Below are positions 50,411 to 58,856 of a stretch of 64,000 nucleotides of DNA, piece after piece. The stretch's first letter is position 1. Every line of letters starts with the position of its first letter. Under the pieces are notes generated by a model. It had not been told where the DNA came from. It did no database searches and saw only the letters and a program-made list of their open reading frames with translations. A program made the translations under genes and the position numbers. Source of the DNA: Streptomyces sp. SS1-1 (GTDB lineage: Bacteria > Actinomycetota > Actinomycetes > Streptomycetales > Streptomycetaceae); assembly GCF_008973465.1 (NCBI RefSeq), contig NZ_WBXN01000004.1, positions 1,240,001 to 1,304,000 of the forward strand, written 5' to 3'.

Positions 50411-52791
50411 GACGAGGGCTCCGCGGACGGGCCGACGTTTCTGCGCAGGGTGCGCTCGACGCGGTCGGCGAGGCCGCGCGCCTCGTGGCCGAGTCCGGCC
50501 TGGGCCACGGCGGAGGTGGCGCCGGCGGCCATGGCCTGCTCGGCGGGCTCGGGCCGGGCGACCACGCGGTCGTCGGCCCAGCCGGAGACGGCGTAGACGA
50601 CGACGGGCGCGTCGGTGAGCACGGAGACGGTCCAGGCGGCCCGCTGCGCGTCGCCGAAGCCGGCGGCCAGGGTGCCCTTGGGAGCGTAGGGGCGCGGGAC
50701 CAGGTCGGCGCGGCGGTCGAGGCCGTCCCGGGTGAAGCGGGCGTCGAGCGCGCGCATGGTCGCCGCGTCGGCCTTGGTGAACAGCAGGCCGACGGTGGTG
50801 ACATGGCTCTGGGTGGCGTCGATGTAGGTGGCGCGCAGCAGGCGGCGGCAGCCGGCCGGGGAGAGGGCCTTGCGCAGCAGCGGGTCGAAGGCGTTCGCGC
50901 AGCCGGTGTCGGGGGCCACGGCGATCCGCGTCCAGGTCCGGTCCGCGCCGCCGGGGCCGGCGCCCTTGCCGTCGACGGTGGGCGGGAACAACTGGTCGAC
51001 GGGGATGCTGTGCCACAGGGTCCCGGCCGCGGCGAAGGTGCCCTGCGCTCCGTCGTCCCCGGGCTCCCCGACCAGCCAGCTCCCGGTCAGGGCGCCGCCG
51101 ATGAGTCCGAGACCGAGGACGACACAGGCGGCTGCCAGCGCCATCCTGGGCCGGATCCGCAGCCCGAGGGGGCGGGGCCGGGCCCGCTCGTCGTATCCCT
51201 CGGGCTCCCCGAACGACACGACGGGCCGGCCGGGGGGCGGCGGCGTCGGCGCGTTCCACGAGAGCGAGGGGTCGGGCGCGAACGGCGCCCCGGTCGAGGC
51301 GGAGGAGGTGCGCGGCGGCGGGGGCGAGGCCGACGGGCTGCGCGGCGGCACGGGCGGCGCGCCGGTGCCTCCGGCGGCCGGTTCGCTGGGCACGGGCCGC
51401 AGCCGGAAGGTGGTCTCGGCGGACGTCTCGGCCGGTGCACGACGAGGCGAGGCGGCCGACTCGGGCTGCCGGGGCGCCGGGGGGCGGGGGGCGTGGCCGG
51501 GGGCGGGAGGTGCCGTGGTGGGGCGGGCGGGCGCGGACGGAGCGTCCGGGCGGGCGGGCGCACTCGGGTAACCGCCGGCCGGCGGGGTGTCCCGGCGCTC
51601 GGCACCGGCAGGCGTCGTCGTGTCGGCGCTACGGCGGGGGGTGCCGGACGGGGACTGCGCGGGCGCGCTGTGGTACCCGGCGTTCCGCGAAGCGTCCCGA
51701 CGGGCGGCCGTACTCGGGTAGCCGCTCGCCGCGTCGCCGCCCCGGCGGTCGGTCCCTGCGGGCGAGGGGATGCCGGCGCCGGATGCCGCGGACTGCGCGG
51801 GCGTGCCCTCGTAGGGGCCGGTCGGCAAGGGGTCCCGGCGCTCGGGCGCAGCGGGAGTCGTCGTGTCGGCGCCACGGCGGGACGTGCCGGACGGCGCCTG
51901 CGCGGACGGACCTCGGTGTCCGGCGGCCGGCGAGGCGTCCCGGCCCGTGGCCTCGGCGGGCAACGGGACACCGGCGCTACGGCGGGACGGGTCGGGGTGG
52001 GACGGAGACTGCGCGGGTGCGCTCGGGTAGCCGCCGGCCGACGAAGCGTCCCGGCGCGCGGCGGTACTCGGGTAGCCGGTCGCCGCGTTGCCGTCCCGGC
52101 GCTCGGGGCCCCCTGACGACGGTGTACCGGTGCCGGCGGAGGCGGACGGAGACGACGCAGGCGCACTCGGGTAGCCGCTGGCCGGCGAGGCGTCCCGGCG
52201 CTCGGTACCGGCAGGCGACGGCGTACCGGAGGCGGACGCAGGCCGCGCAGGCGCGCTCGGGTAACCGCCGGCCGGCGAGGCATCCCGGCGCTCGGGGCCC
52301 ACAGACGACGGCGTACCGGTGCCGGAGGAGGCGGACGGAGACGGCGCGGGCCCACTCGGGTAACCGCCGGCCGGCGGGGCGTCCCGGCGCTCGGAACCGG
52401 CAGGCGACGGCGTGCCGGAGGCGGACGCAGGCCGCGCGGGCGCACTCGGGTAGCCGCTGGCCGACGAGGCATCCCGGCGCTCGGGGCCCGGGGACGGCGG
52501 CGTACCGACGCCGGAGGTGGCCGCAGACGCGCTCGGGTGGCCGGTCGGCGGTGTCGTGGCGCGAGGCTCCGCGCCGGCGGTCGTCGGGGGCTGGTGGAGC
52601 GGGCTCCGCGGGGGCGGCGGTGGGGTGTCCGGGAAGCGGGCGGAGGCGGGGGGTGGGGGTGGGGTGTTGTCGCCGGGCGGCGGGGGGTCGTCCGGTGGGG
52701 ACGGGGGTTCCGTCGGGCGGGGCGGGGTCGCCGGGGGTGGCGGGGTGGTGGGGCGCGGTGGGATGGGGGCGCGGCGCGCTTCCGTGCTCAT
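50407..52791 (-). CDS. Proline-rich repeat membrane protein coupled to mycosin
   Basis: This 794-residue protein begins with a Pro-rich cytoplasmic part (to about residue 90). A Ser/Pro/Ala repeat array (about 97-417, units containing ERRDA-x-PA-x-GYPSAPA) and more low-complexity sequence follow, then one membrane segment (about 547-572) and an extracytoplasmic domain of about 220 residues with two Cys pairs (APDTGCANAF, SPAGCRRLL). I do not recognise the outer domain. Coupling to the mycosin suggests it is a partner, regulator or substrate of that protease. GGGGGTGC precedes ATG 52791. Confidence 0.8.
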   Translation of the reverse strand: MSTEARRAPIPPRPTTPPPPATPPRPTEPPSPPDDPPPPGDNTPPPPPASARFPDTPPPPPRSPLHQPPTTAGAEPRATTPPTGHPSASAATSGVGTPPSPGPERRDASSASGYPSAPARPASASGTPSPAGSERRDAPPAGGYPSGPAPSPSASSGTGTPSSVGPERRDASPAGGYPSAPARPASASGTPSPAGTERRDASPASGYPSAPASSPSASAGTGTPSSGGPERRDGNAATGYPSTAARRDASSAGGYPSAPAQSPSHPDPSRRSAGVPLPAEATGRDASPAAGHRGPSAQAPSGTSRRGADTTTPAAPERRDPLPTGPYEGTPAQSAASGAGIPSPAGTDRRGGDAASGYPSTAARRDASRNAGYHSAPAQSPSGTPRRSADTTTPAGAERRDTPPAGGYPSAPARPDAPSAPARPTTAPPAPGHAPRPPAPRQPESAASPRRAPAETSAETTFRLRPVPSEPAAGGTGAPPVPPRSPSASPPPPRTSSASTGAPFAPDPSLSWNAPTPPPPGRPVVSFGEPEGYDERARPRPLGLRIRPRMALAAACVVLGLGLIGGALTGSWLVGEPGDDGAQGTFAAAGTLWHSIPVDQLFPPTVDGKGAGPGGADRTWTRIAVAPDTGCANAFDPLLRKALSPAGCRRLLRATYIDATQSHVTTVGLLFTKADAATMRALDARFTRDGLDRRADLVPRPYAPKGTLAAGFGDAQRAAWTVSVLTDAPVVVYAVSGWADDRVVARPEPAEQAMAAGATSAVAQAGLGHEARGLADRVERTLRRNVGPSAEPSS
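51540..52500. repeat. Tandem repeat array encoding Pro/Ser-rich segment
   Basis: Seven to nine imperfect units of about 31-33 codons encode the ERRDA-GYPSAPA-GTPSPAG pattern. Alternating variants (GTPSPAG and GTGTPSS) give a higher-order period of about 62-65 codons. Confidence 0.7.
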
Positions 52792-53062
52792 GCACCCCCC
52801 GTTTCCTCGTGTCCGGGCCCGTCCTCGTCCACGGGCCGTCGTCCCCGGTGCCGGCCCGCCCGGTGGACTGTCCCGACCAGGCACGCATACCCGCACCCGG
52901 GGAGCGTCATCCCGGCGCGGTGCGCGACCGGTGGCGTTCCCCTTGCGTGCGCGTCACTCTACGGGTTGATGCGGGGCGGGAGGGAACCAGTCCGCGACCC
53001 CGTGTGCATCTGCCCGGAACGTCCCCCTACCCTGCGGTAATCCGGTCTGGCAGGCTTCGTTC

Positions 53063-54265
53063 ATGACTGCGCGCGCCGCCGACCGGGCCCGTTACGACCG
53101 GGCCACCGCCCATCTCGACGCCCCTCTCGCGATCGTGGATCTGGACGCCTTCGACGCCAACGCGGACGACATGCTCCGCCGGGCCGGCGGCAAGCCGATC
53201 CGGGTCGCGAGCAAGTCCGTGCGCTGCCGGGCGCTGCTCGAACGCGTCCTCGCGAGGGACGGCTTCGCGGGGATCATGTCGTTCACCCTCGCCGAGTCCC
53301 TGTGGCTGGCGCGCTCCGGTTTCGACGACGTCCTGCTGGCCTATCCCTCCGCCGACCGTGCCCGCTTCGCCGAGCTGACCAGTGATCCCAAGCTCGCGGC
53401 GGCGGTCACCGTGATGATCGACGACCCGGCGCAGCTGCGGCTGATCGACGAGTCCCGCTCGGGCGGCCGTGAAGTGGTGCGGGTGTGCCTGGAGTTGGAC
53501 ACCTCGCTGCGGCTGTTCGGCGGCCGGGTGCGGGTCGGTGCCCGCAGGTCGCCGCTGCACTCCCCCGCCCAGGTCGCCGACATGGCCCGCGCGGTGGCCC
53601 GCCGGCCGGGCTTCGAGGTGGTCGGGATCATGGCGTACGAGGGGCATGTCGCCGGCGTCGGGGACTCGGTGTCGGGGCGTCCGCTGCGCTCGCGTGCCGT
53701 GCGGCTGATGCAGGCCACGGCCCGCCGGGAGCTGGCGGAGCGGCGGGCCGCGGTGGTGCGGGCCGTCCGGGCCGTGGTGCCGGAGCTCCGGTTCGTCAAC
53801 GGCGGCGGGACCGGCAGTGTGCAGTTCACGGCCGCCGAGGAGTCCGTCACCGAGATCGGCGCCGGGTCCGGGCTGTACGTGCCGCGTCTGTTCGACAACT
53901 ACACGTCCTTCAGCGGGCGTCCGGCCGCGCTGTTCGCCCAGCCGGTGGTGCGGCGGCCGGGCGTCGGCGTGGTGACCGTGCTCGGCGGCGGCTACCCCGC
54001 GTCCGGCGTCGCGGGCCCGGACCGGCTGCCGGTGCCGTATCTGCCCGAGGGCCTGCGCTACGACCCGCAGGAGGGCCCCGGCGAGGTGCAGACCCCGCTG
54101 CTCGGCTCCCCGGCCGACGACCTGCTGATCGGCGACAAGGTGTGGTTCCGGCACGCCAAGGCCGGGGAGCTGTGCGAGCGGTTCGACGCGCTGCACCTCG
54201 TCCGGGGCGACACGGTGATGGAGACCGTGCCGACGTACCGGGGCGAGGGCCACACGTTCCTGTAG
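53063..54265 (+). CDS. Alanine racemase-fold PLP enzyme (D-threonine aldolase-like)
   Basis: This 400-residue enzyme has the N-terminal barrel of the alanine racemase/D-threonine aldolase family: APLAIVDLDAFDANADDMLR, KPIRVASKSVRC (PLP-binding Lys), then VRVCLELDTSLRLFGGRVRV and FRHAKAGELCERFD near the end, where a metal-binding His/Asp pair may sit. It is probably an amino-acid deaminase or aldolase acting on a D-amino acid. ATG 53063 is used; no ribosome site is strong. Confidence 0.82.
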   Translation: MTARAADRARYDRATAHLDAPLAIVDLDAFDANADDMLRRAGGKPIRVASKSVRCRALLERVLARDGFAGIMSFTLAESLWLARSGFDDVLLAYPSADRARFAELTSDPKLAAAVTVMIDDPAQLRLIDESRSGGREVVRVCLELDTSLRLFGGRVRVGARRSPLHSPAQVADMARAVARRPGFEVVGIMAYEGHVAGVGDSVSGRPLRSRAVRLMQATARRELAERRAAVVRAVRAVVPELRFVNGGGTGSVQFTAAEESVTEIGAGSGLYVPRLFDNYTSFSGRPAALFAQPVVRRPGVGVVTVLGGGYPASGVAGPDRLPVPYLPEGLRYDPQEGPGEVQTPLLGSPADDLLIGDKVWFRHAKAGELCERFDALHLVRGDTVMETVPTYRGEGHTFL

Positions 54266-54282
54266 CCGGGCGGGGCGCGCGC

Positions 54283-55065
54283 CTACAGCGGGGTGACGTA
54301 CGCCCCGGAGATCCCGCCGTCGACCAGGAAGTCGGTGGCGTTCACGAAGGACGAGTCGTCGCTGGCCAGGAACGCGACGGCGGCGGCGATCTCCCCGGCC
54401 TCGGCGAACCGGCCGACCGGGATGTGGACGAGGCGCCGCGCGGCCCGCTCGGGGTCCTTGGCGAACAGCTCCTGCAGCAGCGGGGTGTTGACCGGCCCCG
54501 GGCACAGGGCGTTGACCCGGATGCCGTCCCGGGCGAACTGCACACCCAGCTCCCGGGACATCGCGAGGACGCCGCCCTTGGAGGCCGTGTAGGAGATCTG
54601 GGAGGTGGCGGCGCCCATCCGGGCGACGAAGGACGCCGTGTTGATGATGGAGCCCCTGCCCTGGCGCCGCATGTAGGGGATGGCGGCCTTGCAGCACAGG
54701 TAGACGGAGGTCAGGTTGACCTCCTGGACCCGCTTCCACGCCTCCAGGCCGGTCTCCAGGATGGAGTCGTCGTCGGGCGGTGAGATGCCGGCGTTGTTGA
54801 AGGCGATGTCGACGCTGCCGTAGGTGTCGTACGCGGTCTTGAACAGCGCCTCGACCTGATCGGCGTCGGTGACGTCGACCTTCACGAACGTCCCGCCGAC
54901 CTCCACGGCGGCGGCCTTGCCGCGCTGCTCGTCGACGTCGCCGCAGACGACGTGCGCGCCTTCGGAGGCGAGCCGGCGGGCGGTGGCGAGGCCGATGCCG
55001 CTGCCGGCTCCGGTGATGACGGCCGTCCGGCCGACGAGGCGACGGCACACGATTGCTTCGGTCAC
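54283..55065 (-). CDS. Short-chain dehydrogenase/reductase
   Basis: This 260-residue SDR has the NAD-binding glycine motif ITGAGSGIGLATARRLAS near residue 18, FNNAGISP, the active-site Ser then SYTASKGGVLAMSREL (Tyr-x-x-x-Lys). It is the last gene of glnA4-aldH-sdr and its GTG overlaps the aldehyde dehydrogenase stop by 4 nt. In context it could oxidise the alcohol of gamma-glutamylethanolamide to an aldehyde; this is inference, and a general oxidoreductase role cannot be excluded. Confidence 0.9.
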   Translation of the reverse strand: MTEAIVCRRLVGRTAVITGAGSGIGLATARRLASEGAHVVCGDVDEQRGKAAAVEVGGTFVKVDVTDADQVEALFKTAYDTYGSVDIAFNNAGISPPDDDSILETGLEAWKRVQEVNLTSVYLCCKAAIPYMRRQGRGSIINTASFVARMGAATSQISYTASKGGVLAMSRELGVQFARDGIRVNALCPGPVNTPLLQELFAKDPERAARRLVHIPVGRFAEAGEIAAAVAFLASDDSSFVNATDFLVDGGISGAYVTPL

Positions 55066-56447
55066 TGTGCGGGGCCCTCCGTGCTGATGAAGACGTTCTT
55101 GGTCTCGGTGAAGGCGGTCAGGGCGTCCGGTCCCAGTTCACGGCCGACGCCGGACTGTTTGAACCCGCCGAACGGGGTCCAGTAGCGGACGCTGGAGTGG
55201 GAGTTGACGGACAGGTTGCCGGCGCGGACGGCCTGTGCGACGCGCAGGGCGCGGCCGATGTCACGGGTCCAGAGGGAGCCGGAGAGGCCGTAGGGGGTGC
55301 CGTTGGCGAGGCGGATCGCGTCCTGCTCGTCGGTGAAGGGCAGCAGGACGGCGACGGGGCCGAAGATCTCCTCGCAGGCGGCGGCCGAGTCGGGGCTCTG
55401 CCCGGTGAGGACCGTGGGCGGGAACCAGAAGCCGGGGCCCTCGGGGGCGCTGCCGCGCAGGGCCGGGGCGTCGTCCGGCACGTAGCCGCGTACGCGGTCG
55501 AGGTGCTGCCGGGAGATCAGCGGGCCCATCTGGGTCTTCTCGTCGGCCGGGTCACCCACCACCACGGCGGCCAGCGCCTCGGCGAGACGCTCGCGGACCT
55601 CGTCGTAGACGGACTCCTGGACCAGGACGCGGGTGCGGGCGCAGCAGTCCTGGCCGGAGTTGTCCAGGAAGGAGAAGGGGTCGACGGCGGTCTCCAGGTC
55701 GGCGTCGGCGAAGACGATGTTGGGGCTCTTGCCGCCGAGTTCGAGGGTGACGGGTTTGACCTGCTCGGCGCCGAGGGCCGCGACGCGCGTCCCGGTCCGG
55801 GTGGAGCCGGTGAAGACGATCTTGGCGACTCCGGGGTGCCGGACCAGGGCGTCTCCCGTGATGTCGCCGCGGCCGGGCAGGACCTGGAAGAGGTGCTCGG
55901 GGAGCCCGGCCTCCAGGGCGAGTTCGGCGAGGCGCAGCGCGGTGAGCGGGGTGGTCTCGGCGGGCTTGAGGAGGACGGCGTTGCCGGCCGCGAGGGCCGG
56001 TGCCGTGCCCCAGGCGGCGATCGGCATGGGGAAGTTCCAGGGCGCGATCACGCCGACGACGCCGAGCGGTTCGAGGATCGTGACGTTCAGGCCGCCGGGC
56101 ACCGGGATCTGCCGGCCGGTGAGCCGCTCCACTCCCCCGGCCGCGTAGTCGAGCAGGTCGCGGACGTTGCCGGCCTCCCAGCGGGCGTTGCCGACGAGGT
56201 GGCCGGCCTCGCGGACCTCCAGGCGGGCCAGTTCTTCCAGGTGCTCGTCGACGGTGGCCGCGAAGCGGCGCAGCAGCCGGGCGCGGTCGGCGGGGGGCAG
56301 GGCGGCCCAGATCCGCTGTGCCCTGGTGGCGTGGGTGACGGCCGCGTCGACGTCGGCCGGGCTCGCCCCGGCGACGGCGGCGACGACCTCCTCGGTCGCG
56401 GGGTTCAGGACTTCCAGAAGGTGCTCGGACGACACGAAGGGCCTCAC
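55062..56447 (-). CDS. Aldehyde dehydrogenase (gamma-glutamyl-aldehyde type)
   Basis: This 461-residue NAD(P) enzyme has family marks: GVVGVIAPWNFPMPIAAWG, IVFTGSTRTGTRVA, TLELGGKSPNIVFADAD, DNSGQDCCARTRVLVQESVY (catalytic Cys) and EEIFGPVAVLLPF. The neighbouring GlnA4-type ligase suggests it oxidises the gamma-glutamyl aldehyde formed after glutamylation of an amino alcohol. GTG 56447 overlaps the ligase stop by 4 nt. Confidence 0.93.
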   Translation of the reverse strand: MRPFVSSEHLLEVLNPATEEVVAAVAGASPADVDAAVTHATRAQRIWAALPPADRARLLRRFAATVDEHLEELARLEVREAGHLVGNARWEAGNVRDLLDYAAGGVERLTGRQIPVPGGLNVTILEPLGVVGVIAPWNFPMPIAAWGTAPALAAGNAVLLKPAETTPLTALRLAELALEAGLPEHLFQVLPGRGDITGDALVRHPGVAKIVFTGSTRTGTRVAALGAEQVKPVTLELGGKSPNIVFADADLETAVDPFSFLDNSGQDCCARTRVLVQESVYDEVRERLAEALAAVVVGDPADEKTQMGPLISRQHLDRVRGYVPDDAPALRGSAPEGPGFWFPPTVLTGQSPDSAAACEEIFGPVAVLLPFTDEQDAIRLANGTPYGLSGSLWTRDIGRALRVAQAVRAGNLSVNSHSSVRYWTPFGGFKQSGVGRELGPDALTAFTETKNVFISTEGPAQ

Positions 56448-57802
56448 ATGCGTTCGAAGGAGCGGCGCAGCTCCCAGTCGGTCACCGCGGCGTCGAAGGC
56501 GTCGAGTTCGACGCGCGCCATGTTGCGGTAGTGGGCGACGACCTCGTCGCCGAATGCGGCCTTGGCGATGGGGCTGTTCTCCCAGAGTTCGGCGGCCTCG
56601 CGGAGCGTGGTGGGGACGTGCTCGTAGTCGGCGGTGTAGGCGTTGCCGGGGCAGGGTTCGGGCAGTTCCAGCTTCTGCTCGATGCCGTACAGGCCGGCGG
56701 CGACGAGTCCGGCGACGGCGAGGTGCGGGTTGACGTCGCCGCCGGGGAGCCGGTTCTCGAAGCGCAGGGAGCGGCCGTGGCCGACGACGCGCAGGGCGCA
56801 GGTGCGGTTGTCGCGGCCCCAGGCGACGGCGGTCGGCGCGAAGGAGCCCGCGGCGAACCGCTTGTAGGAGTTGATGTTGGGTGCGTACAGCAGCGAGAAG
56901 TCACGCAGGGCGGCGAGCTGGCCCGCCAGGAAGTGCCGCATGACCTCCGACATGCCGTCGGGCCCGGCCATGACGCTGTCGCCGTCGGCGTCGGTGAGCG
57001 AGAGGTGGATGTGGCAGGAGTTGCCCTCGCGCTCGTTGTACTTGGCCATGAAGGTGATCGAGACGCCCTCCTGGGCGGCGATCTCCTTGGCGCCGGTCTT
57101 GTACACGGCGTGCTGGTCGCAGGTGACCAGGGCCTCGTCGTAGCGGAAGACGATCTCGTGCTGGCCGGGGTTGCACTCGCCCTTGGCGGACTCGACGGTG
57201 AGGCCTGCGGCGGCCATCTCGTTGCGGATGCGGCGCAGCAGCGGCTCGATGCGGCCGGTGCCCAGCACCGAGTAGTCGATGTTGTACTGGTTCGCCGGGG
57301 TGAGGCCCCGGTAGCCGGCGTCCCACGCCTGCTCGTAGGTGTCCTTGAAGACGATGAACTCCAGCTCGGTGCCGACGTTCGCCGTGTAGCCGTGCTCGGC
57401 GAGGCGCTCCAGCTGGCGGCGGAGGATCTGGCGGGGCGCGGCGGCCACGGGGGAGCCGTCCTCCCACGCGAGGTCGGCGATCAGCATGGCGGTGCCGTCG
57501 TTCCAGGGGACGCGGCGCAGGGTGGTGAGGTCGGGGTGCATGGCGAAGTCGCCGTAGCCGCGGTCCCAGGAGGACATGGCGTAGCCGTCGACGGTGTTCA
57601 TCTCGGTGTCGACGGCGAGCAGGTAGTTGCAGCCCTCGGTGCCGTGGTGCAGGACCTCGTCGAGGAAGAAGCGGGCGGCGAACCGCTTGCCCTGGAGCCG
57701 GCCTTGCATGTCGGGGAAGGCCAGGACGACAGTGTCGATCTCACCGCCCGCGACGAGGGCGCGCAGCTCCTCGACGCTCAGCGGGGGTGTGCGGTCTGCC
57801 AC
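56444..57802 (-). CDS. glnA4: Gamma-glutamylethanolamide synthetase (GlnA4-like)
   Basis: This 452-residue protein is a glutamine-synthetase homologue with metal/ATP residues in GTELEFIVFKDTYEQAWDAG, ESAKGECNPGQHEI, GNSCHIHLSLTD and CALRVVGHGRSLRFENRLPG. The family usually makes glutamine, but S. coelicolor GlnA4 is reported to join glutamate to ethanolamine. Neighbours (oxidising enzymes, hydrolase, permease) support a catabolic role. GTG 57802 follows GGAGG. A shared motif lies 43-64 nt upstream. Confidence 0.88.
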   Translation of the reverse strand: MADRTPPLSVEELRALVAGGEIDTVVLAFPDMQGRLQGKRFAARFFLDEVLHHGTEGCNYLLAVDTEMNTVDGYAMSSWDRGYGDFAMHPDLTTLRRVPWNDGTAMLIADLAWEDGSPVAAAPRQILRRQLERLAEHGYTANVGTELEFIVFKDTYEQAWDAGYRGLTPANQYNIDYSVLGTGRIEPLLRRIRNEMAAAGLTVESAKGECNPGQHEIVFRYDEALVTCDQHAVYKTGAKEIAAQEGVSITFMAKYNEREGNSCHIHLSLTDADGDSVMAGPDGMSEVMRHFLAGQLAALRDFSLLYAPNINSYKRFAAGSFAPTAVAWGRDNRTCALRVVGHGRSLRFENRLPGGDVNPHLAVAGLVAAGLYGIEQKLELPEPCPGNAYTADYEHVPTTLREAAELWENSPIAKAAFGDEVVAHYRNMARVELDAFDAAVTDWELRRSFERM

Positions 57803-57844
57803 GGGAGAGCCTCCATTCGGCTACTTCGGTCAGCCGGGAGCCAT

Positions 57845-57866
57845 AAGGTATTGCGCAGGACCATTG
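57845..57866. promoter_or_regulatory. Candidate operator shared by glnA4 and permease genes, site 1
   Basis: AAGGTAT, 9 nt, CCATTG lies in the divergent glnA4/FadR-type promoter region. The same halves with the same spacing occur at 58763-58784 in front of the permease. GGT and ACC half-sites in site 1 resemble GntR-class operators. Confidence 0.6.
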
Positions 57867-57888
57867 ATTGGGAAGGGGGTCCGGTGAC

Positions 57889-58635
57889 ATGTCGCGGACG
57901 GACACGGGGCACGGGGCGCCCGGGGCCGCCGACCGGCTGACGTCGGTCCTGCGGCCGGTGCGGGCCGGCAACGGCTTCGAGGAGGCCCTGGAGCAGATCC
58001 TCCAGGTGGTCCGGCTCGGCCTGGTGCCGGGCGGGGAGCGGCTGCCGGCGGAGCGGGAGCTGGCGGAGCGGCTGGGGATCAGCCGGGTGACGCTGCGCGA
58101 GGTGCTGAAGGTCCTCCAGGACCAGGGGCTGGTCGAGTCGCGGCGCGGCCGCTACGGCGGCACCTTCGTGCTGCCGCGCACCGAGACGCCCGGCGAGGAG
58201 GAGCTGCGGCGCCGGCTGAAGGACGTCGACGTGGAGGACGCGCTGCGCTTCCGCGAGGTGCTGGAGGTCGGCGCGGCCGGGCTGTGCGCCTCGCACGGGC
58301 TGGACGAGAGGCAGGCGGACCGGCTGCGCGAGGCGCTGGCCCGTACGCACGACGCGCCGCTGGGCGAGTACCGGCGGCTGGACACGCTGCTGCATCTGAC
58401 GCTGGCCGAGCTGTCCGGATCCCCGACGCTGACCGCGCAGTACGCGGCCGTCCGCGCGAGCGTCAACGACCTGCTGGACTGCATCCCGCTGCTGGTGCGC
58501 AACCTGGAGCACTCGCAGCGTCAGCACACCGCGCTGGTGGAGGCCGTGATCGAGGGCGACGCCGAGCAGGCGCGGGAGATCATGCGCGAGCACTGCGCGG
58601 GCACGGCGGCGCTGCTGCGCGGCTTCCTGGGCTGA
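57889..58635 (+). CDS. FadR-type GntR regulator of the glutamylation locus
   Basis: This 248-residue regulator has a GntR winged helix, VPGGERLPAERELAERLGIS then RVTLREVLKVLQDQGLVE (about residues 45-80), and a FCD ligand domain (about 105-240, with LLHLTLAELSGSPTL). It sits between the divergent glnA4 operon and the permease, each carrying the same 22-bp motif, so it is the likely pathway regulator. ATG 57889 was chosen; AAGGGGG is slightly far. Confidence 0.9.
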   Translation: MSRTDTGHGAPGAADRLTSVLRPVRAGNGFEEALEQILQVVRLGLVPGGERLPAERELAERLGISRVTLREVLKVLQDQGLVESRRGRYGGTFVLPRTETPGEEELRRRLKDVDVEDALRFREVLEVGAAGLCASHGLDERQADRLREALARTHDAPLGEYRRLDTLLHLTLAELSGSPTLTAQYAAVRASVNDLLDCIPLLVRNLEHSQRQHTALVEAVIEGDAEQAREIMREHCAGTAALLRGFLG

Positions 58636-58762
58636 GCGACGCGGGGCAGGAGGCGGGGGCCGGGGTCGCGGGACCGAAGACGGGTGCGTGACCGTGGGCG
58701 GCCGGGGAAGGTTTTACGGGCGATTAACGCAGAGGGCTTGCCTTCCCCGGACGGCGACCGCA

Positions 58763-58784
58763 AAGGTATGGATCCATTCCATTG
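58763..58784. promoter_or_regulatory. Candidate operator shared by glnA4 and permease genes, site 2
   Basis: AAGGTAT, 9 nt, CCATTG matches site 1 in sequence and spacing. It contains the palindrome ATGGATCCAT and lies 73-94 nt upstream of the permease start. Confidence 0.6.
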
Positions 58785-58856
58785 CGCCGGAGCCCGGTCG
58801 TCGACCCCACCGTGCCCGGAACAGCCCGTGCCCGTCGCCCCGTGGGGAGTCCGCAC

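Noticed and set aside
51540..52500. CRISPR-like array
   Set aside because: Units are in-frame coding repeats without regular unique spacers.
50485..53066. Long plus-strand ORFs opposite the proline-rich gene
   Set aside because: Their repeats mirror the minus-strand array. Start, ribosome site, membrane segment and coupling support the minus strand.
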